Shown here piece after piece: positions 56,700 through 64,000 of a stretch of 64,000 bases of DNA. Both the position numbers and the translations under genes were made by a program. Every line of letters starts with the position of its first letter. Positions within the stretch are counted from its first letter, which is position 1. The notes beneath the pieces are model-generated. The model worked only from the letters and a program-made list of their open reading frames with translations. It was not told the DNA's origin and made no database searches. Origin of the DNA: Pseudoscleropodium purum (lineage: Eukaryota > Streptophyta > Bryopsida > Hypnales > Brachytheciaceae); the NCBI GenBank assembly GCA_963969395.1, contig OZ017795.1, positions 39,909,063 through 39,973,062 of the forward strand. Direction: 5' to 3'.

Positions 56700-58379
56700 T
56701 AAGGCGCCTCGTTGGTAGGTTTGAAACGTTCTCATGGTCTCATTAGTTGGTTTCGTTTCAATATTTGTGTGTGTGTGCAAGGTATTATTGTTATTTCTCA
56801 ATAGTCAATTTAGAGACAAAAGTTGGAATTTGGGGTCATTCTATTTAGATCTTACGTATTGACAAAGATTTTTTCTTGATAAATTATAATTTCCATTTTC
56901 AATCTTTTTATTATAGTCTTGACACTCTATCACTTTTTTGAATAGTTCCTTGTGATGCACCTTTAGTATTGAGAAGCTTCCAATGAACTTTTGGATGGCT
57001 ATTATTGTGTAACAAAGATAAGCTTGTTGAAAACTTTTCAAGCAATCGTCAATCAAAGATAATTACCTATAAAAAGTATTTTTGTTCAAACTAAGCATTG
57101 TTGTTGATGACAAGCTTACATGCAAAACCTAACTTGCTCCTCAAGCTTTTGTCTTTTGTGTCCTTTCCACCAAATTGTTGGAAAGATACTTTGCATTGTT
57201 CTTTGAAACCTTTCACCACTTTCTATAAAGGCTTTGAATGTAATCAATAGTGATATGTAGACAAGTCTTAGTGATCATGTAGACATATAAATTCTGTACA
57301 TATATGCTTATAAGGGAAAAAAGAAGATCCAAAAAACTATCTATCCTCAATATCTAGTAGATGAGCTTGTCTATGGCCATTGAAAAAGGCACAAGGTTTC
57401 TAAAAGTAGATTCTCACCAAAAGGGCATAAAAATTAGAAATTAAAATAATGTAGAGTCTCATTTTATGATGATCTTAAATTTAAAATATAACTATTGTTC
57501 TTAAATTGGGGCACTTCAAAAAATTGAGATTTTTGTATGTCATTGAGATAGTTAATAATTTTTCTAGGCATGAAAACTAATAGCAATAACCTCCAATTTG
57601 CATAGTATATGTTCTATATCCTTAACTTGGATTTAAGGATTAAGAAGGATTCAAATTTCCTTACTACCCCCTATTGTAGAGTGGCATGCTACTTTTAGAG
57701 TCAAGGATGCTTGAATGAGTTTAATAGAATTTGAATTGGGACCATTCATTATAGACAACCAGCTCAAAAATCAAAATACAACTATTGGCTTAGACATTTT
57801 TCAAGAAATTCTAAATTTATACATCATGAAAAAGATAAATGCTACCAATTTTTGAAATGAAACAAATTTTACAACTTTACCATGAATATACAATAAAAAA
57901 GATCAACATTGCACAATATAATTACGGAATAACTCAAATATATTACAGTATTCACCATCCATGACATCACCACAAAATAATATTAGAAATGGATCTATTT
58001 GCACACTCATAGTCTACATAAATCAAAAAAAGTTCAACCTCTTGATATGCCTATTGATACACCTACATACTTTTCATTCTTGCATTGAGGATGCATTGAT
58101 GCTCAAACCAATTATGAAAGAGTCTACCCATAATTTGATGATGTTGATTCATGTTTTGGGAATTTTAATTCTCAAATTTGAAGTCTATGGTTTTTACACA
58201 TGACTATCCTCTCAAAAGATGTCTCCCTACCTAGTTTGCATTAGTTGCTCCCCCCCCTCTTTCAAAAAATTTACAAGCTGTTGATTTTTTTTAAGAAAAA
58301 ATGCTTACCTTCAAAATTGTTGTTGATTTCTCAAAAAATCACAAGCCGTTGATCTTGTGAGATTTAATTTAAGCCTTCC
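56700..58379. other. AT-rich gene-poor stretch
   Basis: About 1.7 kb upstream of the S-protein-homolog promoter. Short frames only; no repeats recognised. Confidence 0.5.
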
Positions 58380-58690
58380 AAATGTGAATACAAAATGAAT
58401 ATTGAATATGTATCCGGTACTGTATATGTATACAATACCCGATATGGATACAAAATGATTACTGAATATGGGTATTGGATACAAATACAAAAACGGATAT
58501 AGATACAGGATGAATACTAAACATGGATACCAGATACAAATACAATATCGAATATGAATATAGGATGAATATTGAATATGAGTACCGGATACGAATATAG
58601 TACCAGATATAGATATGGATGAATATTGAATATGGATATCGGATACAAATACAATATCGGATACTGATACGGGAAGAATTATCCCATATT
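58380..58690. repeat. GATAC-rich minisatellite, first array
   Basis: Diverged tandem units of roughly 55-60 bp built on GGATACAAATACAATATCGG and GGATGAATATTGAATATGG. At least five imperfect copies. Minus-strand open frames through it (58311-58760) are repeat artefacts. A related array lies at 62520-62720. Confidence 0.75.
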
Positions 58691-59371
58691 GATTGTCACT
58701 ATGTTGGTTTCTAAAATTTACAAGAGGGAGGAGGGAAGAGGGGGAAGGGGAGGGTTGCAAATGAAAATTTTAAAGTCTTTAAAATCCAAAAATGGAGTCA
58801 CTTTTGGGTGGGTACTGGGTACCTCTCCTCATTTGATGTTGTCTTAATACAATCTTTATGCAACCAATTTGGCTAGACACCCTTGTTCTTGCATTACACA
58901 TTTCCTTTGTTTGTGTCCCACCTAGATTATGTATTCATGTCAATGTGTTGACTTGAAGTAGGTGTCCAATACTATATTTAAATAGAATTGACATGTGTTA
59001 GATTTGGATTTGGAAGCGCTTAAGGAAGTCAAAATGACTAGAGATCACAATTAGTAAGATGTACTAGAAGAAAATAACTTGCATACACATCACAACCAAT
59101 ATAGAATGAAGGAGGTTGTGAGCCACCATAGTAGCTTAGAAATTAGAAAATGGAAAATATAAACAATGTGTGTAAATTTGCAAGTTTTGAAGTATTTGTA
59201 TTCTGGATTAAACCACAATCACAAATTAGGGAGTTTTCAATTAGATAGGGATAGGAGCTTTGAGAGGTTTGAGTAAAATCTAAGAAACTCATTTAAGAAA
59301 AAATGAAGGAAAAAGTCTTGGAAAAAAATGGGGGCTTAAACAACAAAGACTTGAAATGAAATTTAGTAAAG

Positions 59372-59617
59372 CAGGGTTGACAGGACGGTCGGACGTCCGG
59401 ACACGGATGTTGTGTCTGCAGTGTTCGCTGACATTCACGGTCCTGGCGGATGCAGCGTCCGCCTATCCGCTCGTTTGCCCTGTCCGCCCTGTCCGCCCCG
59501 CCCCGCCCGTCCGCCTTCCGACGGCGGGAGGGACGCTGCGTCCGTTGGCGTCCGTGAGGACGGATGTCCGGGTTACGGACGCTATTTTGGGGCGGACGTA
59601 CTGATTTGTCAACCCTG
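59372..59617. mobile_element. hAT-type GC-rich MITE, copy 2, with perfect 8-bp target duplication
   Basis: A 246-bp element starting CAGGGTTGACAGGACGG and ending TGTCAACCCTG, giving an 11-bp perfect terminal inverted repeat (CAGGGTTGACA). It is flanked on both sides by TAGTAAAG (59364-59371 and 59618-59625). Its interior shares GTCCG-rich blocks with copy 1 at 363-670 (GACGGTCGGACGTCCGGAC; CGACGGCGGGAGGGACGCTG; GAGGACGGA; GGGTTACGGACGC) but lacks about 60 bp. A strong GC island in very AT-rich surroundings. Not coding. Confidence 0.93.
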
Positions 59618-61140
59618 TAGTAAAGCAAACAAATTGGATGAAGGTAAAATGCATATAAAATGAAAAATAAAATACTACTAGTAAGAATTGACATTAGTAA
59701 TAGGTAAGCGAAAATAGGTAGGACTAAAGGAAAATTTGAAATAAAGAAAATACAAAAAATTACAAAAGCAAAATGAAAAGCAAAATACTACTAAAGAAAA
59801 GTATGAGATTAGAATTAAATAGAAATCCAAAAAGATTACAAACACAAAAATCCAAAAAGCAAAATGAAAAAAAAATTACTATAATTGGATAAAAAATTAT
59901 TAGATTAGAATAAAATTGCAAATAAAAAATAAAAAATAAAAAAATAAATTTTAAAATAGAAATAGGAAAGGATACTAGAAGTTAATTGGAGACGTAAAAA
60001 ATTAATAAACAGATAAAATACAAAAGAAAGTAAAATAATTAAAACTACTACTAGAATATTAGAGTAGTAATAGAAACACTAAGGTAGATTAAAAATACCA
60101 AAGTAGGGGTTTACAACGATTAAGGGGAATTTACAATAACTTAGTGCAATGTACACTAAATTAGTGTCGTTAGCACTACTTTGATGCATTTTACAGTAAA
60201 TTATTGGATTAACAATAAACTAATGCACAATGACAGCAACCATTTGGAATGGTATTGGGTCATTTCTTGACAAAGAAAGTGCATGTGAATGTGATTGAAA
60301 GAGTGTTGTAGCTATTGGTTAGGGCCAAATTTGAACTATTTTCAGGGTCCTAATTGCACATTCTATCAAGATTTTCCCATTAAAGATTGCCCTAATCTAA
60401 TTGAGTGTTGAATTAGACAATTGTGGAATGTTAAAAGAAGTACTGTCTTGACATTAAAAGGGTTGCTCCTATCTTGCATGCGCAAATTTGGAGAATTTGG
60501 AAGATTATAATTAGGGGTTTATTCCTTGAAAGGCAATTAGAGCATTAGAGCAAAAATGGGCCCTTGAAGTGCCTCTTATTTTGTATTTTGTGTTTTGTAC
60601 TTTGTATATTGTATAAGATGAAAAAAATAAAAAGCTTTGAAGGATTGTACCATGTTGGTTTTTTTCATTTATTTTAGACAATGTTTAAAGTGATAATCTC
60701 TAGAGGGATGAAGCTATTCACATCCATGAAAAAGGAAGAATCTTATGATCTTTGGATGCAACTTCATTTGTTAGACAATACTTGAAATTATACCAATTAT
60801 ATTACTATCTTGTATAATTCCATTGGCTTTAGCTATTCAACGACCAACACTAAAGGATAAAGCATAGCACTATGCATATAGTTAGAAAATAGTTTAATTT
60901 TATCTTAGATGCTTAAGATTGACAAGTATCTCTTGGAGAAAGGAGTTTAATATTCATTGATAATGCTTGGGTGGGTGAGCTAAAGTGTTTCCACCACTAT
61001 TGAAATCCACTTACTGAAAACAAACTCACATTTCAAATATAATACATTTAATCCCCAAATGTCCTTGCATCCAAGAGGTTGATGCTTAGTGGTCAAATTT
61101 GAGCCATGTAAATGATCTTTTGGAAATTTGAACCTAAAAG
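59618..61140. other. AT-rich gene-poor stretch
   Basis: About 1.5 kb, A-rich at 59640-60110. The 61030-61100 segment is a dispersed repeat shared with 50020-50100. No gene recognised. Confidence 0.5.
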
Positions 61141-62059
61141 TTCTTTAATGGATTTTTAGTAGCTGCGTTGTCCTCCATTTGCCTTGGATGACTATTATTG
61201 GATCGAAACCTCACTTGTTTAGGTTATGGGAGCCGACCCATTTCCAACCACTTAAGCAATTATGGACACATGGAGTGCAAATTTTCTAAACGTAGAAAAT
61301 TTTCCTTTTATAGAATTAGATTTAAAAAAAGATTACGTAATTTTCCAAAATGTTTTAGCTCAAAATACAATTATTATTAATTTTTTAGTCGAATTGTACT
61401 ATATGACCTATACTAGTGATGTAGGCTTTTCTATTCCCAACCATAGGGTGGTTGCAAATCAACCAAGGATTGATTGCATTATTGAAAGCCTCGCAACTAA
61501 TCATCGTGTGCTACAACCACTTGGGAATTGTGCCACAACTTCACAAAATTGGAACAGCTTGCAGGTTGAAATGGGGGGTTATCAGAAATGGGTCGGCTCC
61601 CATACACTTCTCTTATTCCATTGTAAGGGTTAACTTTGATGAAACTACAATGAAGATGTTATGGATGAGATAACAAAGAGTGCTTTCCATTGAAGCATAT
61701 TTTTGCATCTTCTCTTGATGATTATTGCCTTAGGTGGTGAGGGGTTAATGTGAAGCGATGCAAGAAGCAATCGCGGCTTACCGTGAAGAAGTGACTGCCA
61801 TAGCTGTTTGACATGTGGTTTGCACATTTGGCAAACAGTATCCAAAAATCAAAATCATGCATTAATAGGGCCTTAAGGCAATATAAATATTCAAATAGAG
61901 GCACTAAGCTTAGTTTGAAGTGTTTTGAAAAAGGGGATAATGATGTATTTGGATTGTCAATTACTCCCATTTGTTGGAAAAATTAGGACTGCTAAAATGG
62001 ACATGCAATGCAGGAGTTCGATCAAAATCTTGAGAATGTGAATTATGATTGTTCTTTGC
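61141..62059 (+). pseudogene. Decayed duplicate of HEAT-gene intron 12, exon 13 and intron 13
   Basis: Outside the inserted element, this segment matches 41963-42472 along its whole length: TTTAATGGATTTTT, GCTGCGTTG, TCGAAACC(T/G)CACTTGTTTAGG, AGGGTTAACTTTGATGAA, GAAGCATATTT(T/C)TGCATCTTCTCTT, then exon 13 and TGTATTTGGATTGTCAATTACTC. The exon copy is broken: a deletion removes codons equivalent to KKLLPQ and shifts the frame, so MQEAIAAYREEV runs into a stop. It keeps about 45 bp near 61858-61905 that the working gene lacks, so it may preserve an older intron form. No other exons of the gene are seen nearby. Confidence 0.82.
61227..61602. mobile_element. TA-flanked inverted-repeat element inside the HEAT-gene duplicate
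   Basis: A 376-bp insertion with perfect 18-bp terminal inverted repeats TGGGAGCCGACCCATTTC, flanked by TA on both sides (61225-61226 and 61603-61604). The paralogous site in the HEAT gene (42047-42048, context TTAGGCTACGC) has a single TA and no insert, so it acts as a related empty site. TA duplication points to the Tc1/Mariner superfamily, non-autonomous. A 123-residue frame through it (61262-61633) shows no transposase motif. Confidence 0.82.
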
Positions 62060-62069
62060 TACTTGCATA

Positions 62070-62150
62070 CAAATGTGACCTTGTGAAGTGCAGCTCCCTT
62101 ATTTTTCACAAGTGCTGATATCTTGCAATTCATACGGTGGAGATTTGTTC
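62070..62150 (+). repeat. Fragment of the dispersed repeat at 18840-18960
   Basis: Shares ACAAATGTGACCTTGTGAAG and TGATATCTTGCAAT..A.CGGTGGA with 18850-18950 (there TAATATCTTGCAATCTACATGGTGGA). Confidence 0.65.
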
Positions 62151-62519
62151 AATGATGGACAAAGAAAGTGATATATTATTCATGTCTACCTTCTAGAAAT
62201 TTTAGACTAAAACCCTAGTTTGATTCCTAGATGATTGTGCACTACTAATGGAAAAAACATGTCACAAACAACAAGAAACTTTTCCTTGTTGGCTATACTA
62301 TAGTGAAATTAGGAGACCGGAGTAATGTTATCTCAATAATCCTTTAGAATTCTTTGCTATTCCATTCTTGACTCCATCAATACTAATAGTTCTTCTATTA
62401 CAATGACAATGACAATGAGCTTAAAAGAGTTGAACTTTCTATTTCCTCCCCCTCTCCCCAACAAAAAATTGAAAGCCATGGAATTAAAATTTTAAGAAAA
62501 TCCTCCCCTTCCAAATGCT

Positions 62520-62720
62520 GTTGATTTGGATACAGATATAGGGGTGAATACAGATACATAATATGATACAGGATACAACATGAGATACGATATGGGATAT
62601 GGAATGTGGATACATATATACATATATATAGAGAGAGATAGATAGATAAAATATACAAATAGAATATCAGAATACAAATATGGTATGGAGATATGGATAT
62701 GGGATTTATCCCATATCAAA
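62520..62720. repeat. GATAC-rich minisatellite, second array
   Basis: Imperfect units rich in GGATACAGATA, GATACAACATGAGATACG and GGGATATGG, with a TATATA/GATAGATA microsatellite in the middle (62608-62650). Both arrays share flanks (CCTTCCAAATG before; ATCCCATAT then AATTTACAA/AAATTACAA and GAGGG after), so they are copies of one larger repeat. Confidence 0.65.
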
Positions 62721-62882
62721 TGCCATCCCTATCTTCACCTCAAAATTACAAAGTAGAGGGATGCAAGTTTGGTTTTCAAACAAAAATTAAATTAATCTAA
62801 AATGTTTCTTGTACCTTGGGGGATTCATAAATAAATGGATTTTATTTGAGCTCATTGTGATAGTTTTGTTACAATGACAATG

Positions 62883-63006
62883 AGCTCAAAAGAGGCTGAA
62901 CTACCTCACATTGGAGTAGCAATAGTGAAAAAACAAAGTGCATAAGTTCAAAAGAGGTAAAACTGCCTCACATTAAAGTAATAATAGTGAAGAAACGAAG
63001 TGCATA
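62883..63006 (+). repeat. Tandem duplication of a 61-bp unit
   Basis: Two units start AGCTCAAAAGAGG (62883) and AGTTCAAAAGAGG (62944) and share ACTNCCTCACATT, AATAGTGAA and AAGTGCATA. A related fragment lies at about 62397-62440 (TACAATGACAATGAGCTTAAAAGAG). Confidence 0.75.
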
Positions 63007-63484
63007 GCTTGTTTGTGCTCTATCTTTTGAGTGGATAGTGAGAGATTTTAAAAGTTAGTACATTATTCTTCAAGTAGGAGTTACCCAAGTTTTTTAATCT
63101 CCAACCCCACCAACCCTTGTCATTGAACCCAACGCACATTTATAATTTCAAATTGAGTTTTTGGGTGTAATCCATATGGGATTCCCCCCATTAAAATGTC
63201 TAATGACTTTATCACAAAAGGAGCCAACCAAAAATTCTAAACAATTTTTTTTCAACTTTTTAAGAAATTAATAGTAGGGAGGTGCTTAGTTGTTTTGGTT
63301 TCCATTGATGAACAATGGGGGATTTTCTTGGAGGGAAGGAGGCCAAGCCACGTGATTTTGTAATCACACTAGATAGCTCAAGGGACTCACAAGGGATTTC
63401 CAACATGGTAACCGTGAGAAATTCTTGGTGTTTCCCTTTGTTCCAATGAAAAAATTCATTGGGAATTCATATGGAAATTTTGTT

Positions 63485-63715
63485 GTAATGCAATGAAGTA
63501 AGAATGAAAAATTGCTTTGTAGATGAATGAATGAATTGCAATCTCATATGGATGAATATGGATGAAAATTTCTTTATAAATGAATAAAATTACAATCTTG
63601 GATGGATGAATAAAGATGAAAAATTGCTGTATGGATGGATGACAAATAAGTGAAAAATGCTTCATGGACTGATGCAATTACAATCATGGATGGATGAACA
63701 TGCATGAAAAAGTGG
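63485..63715. repeat. GGATGGATGAA-type minisatellite
   Basis: Three to four imperfect units of about 65-70 bp built on ATTACAATC.TGGATGGATGAA, then GATGAAAAATTGCT and a TATGGATGGATGA stretch. Non-coding. Confidence 0.7.
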
Positions 63716-63904
63716 TTGACATTCTAATATTGGATGGACACCGTCGTTGTAGTCAACTCAAATGAATCGTCATGTCCATGCCATGCCAGTTCTCCAACTG
63801 CCAAGAGAACGCACTGTCACGAACAGTCACACAACTACCGAGACTAACTGCACTTCACTCATTCTACAAGACTGCAACAGGAACGTTGGCAAAGAAGTTG
63901 AATT

Positions 63905-64000
63905 CTACCGTTGTTCAATCGCCGATCCGGCCTCAACAGGCACCATGAACTTGTCTCCTTCCGGAAGAAGCGCGTTCAGCTTCAGATCGAAGTAACAAGC
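63905..64000 (-). CDS. Possible C-terminal end of a gene entering from the right
   Basis: The minus strand is open from the window edge for 31 codons to a TAG at 63905-63907, with GC-rich, codon-like usage (FDLKLNALLPEGDKF near the edge, then VPVEAGSAIEQR before the stop). GC content rises sharply after 63730, as at the other genes here. The plus strand is also open for 77 codons (63762-63995), so the strand is not certain. No family was recognised. Confidence 0.3.
   Translation of the reverse strand, partial: ACYFDLKLNALLPEGDKFMVPVEAGSAIEQR

Noticed and set aside
58311..58760. A 149-residue minus-strand protein rich in Ile, Ser and Tyr
   Set aside because: It is translation of the GATAC minisatellite.
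62398..62719. Tyr/Ile/Ser-rich minus-strand frames
   Set aside because: Translation of the second minisatellite and the TATA/GATA microsatellite.
1..64000. CRISPR arrays, rRNA genes, bacterial operons, viral genomes
   Set aside because: No regularly spaced identical repeats, no rRNA-like sequence, and gene structure is clearly plant nuclear. Only transposon and retrotransposon relics are seen.

Overview
The window reads as nuclear DNA of a land plant. Genes have spliceosomal GT/AG introns, the recognisable proteins are plant or general eukaryotic families (GT34 xyloglucan xylosyltransferase, S-protein homolog, Gemin2, tRNA m1A58 methyltransferase), and TTTAGGG telomere-type motifs sit in front of two genes. 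The long AT-rich spacers packed with decayed DNA transposons, and an animal-like HEAT-repeat gene, lean towards a seedless plant such as a moss or other bryophyte. That last step is inference; the sequence does not name the species.

Layout. 1-4233: right-hand part of a decayed TNP2-type CACTA (En/Spm) transposon, with stop codons, a 308-bp GC-rich hAT-type MITE inserted in its transposase, and a right terminus ending in TAGTG. 4234-6600: AT-rich, empty. 6887-9062: four-exon Gemin2/SIP1 gene. 9621-9700: tRNA-Leu(AAG). 9990-10615: three diverged copies of a roughly 220-254 bp unit leading into the intronless TRMT61A gene (10638-11669). 11670-21690: mostly empty AT-rich DNA with one TIR element (15880-16176), direct repeats (18.0-19.7 kb) and an orphan chromodomain reading frame (19745-20116, minus).

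21.69-31.58 kb is the most striking part: a large inverted duplication of a two-exon GT34 xyloglucan 6-xylosyltransferase gene, plus-strand copy 22174-24092 and minus-strand copy 28940-31057. Exon 1 encodes the same 316 residues in both, while the introns are barely alignable, which suggests gene conversion. The loop between the arms holds the 5' LTR, primer-binding site and gag remnant of a Copia retrotransposon and a relic of a Myb/NAM-associated gene of the kind linked to PIF/Harbinger elements.

31.6-38.1 kb is repeat-rich AT DNA with a small CACTA-type MITE (32503-32728). 38132-44421 holds a HEAT/ARM-repeat gene of about 20 exons. 44.4-55.3 kb is gene-poor and built from dispersed AT-rich repeat families in both orientations. 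55340-56620 (minus) is a secreted S-protein-homolog gene with a TATA box and a probable 5'-UTR intron. 58.3-64 kb holds related minisatellites, a second hAT MITE with a perfect 8-bp target duplication, and a decayed duplicate of HEAT-gene exon 13 interrupted by a TA-flanked inverted-repeat element whose related empty site is the HEAT gene itself. A short minus-strand open stretch at the right edge may be the end of another gene.

No common pathway joins the genes. Gemin2 (snRNP assembly), tRNA-Leu and TRMT61A (tRNA modification) are neighbouring plus-strand RNA-metabolism loci. The two GT34 copies should both act in Golgi xyloglucan synthesis. Splice sites were placed by eye from GT/AG signals, reading-frame phase and family similarity; no alignments or searches were run.
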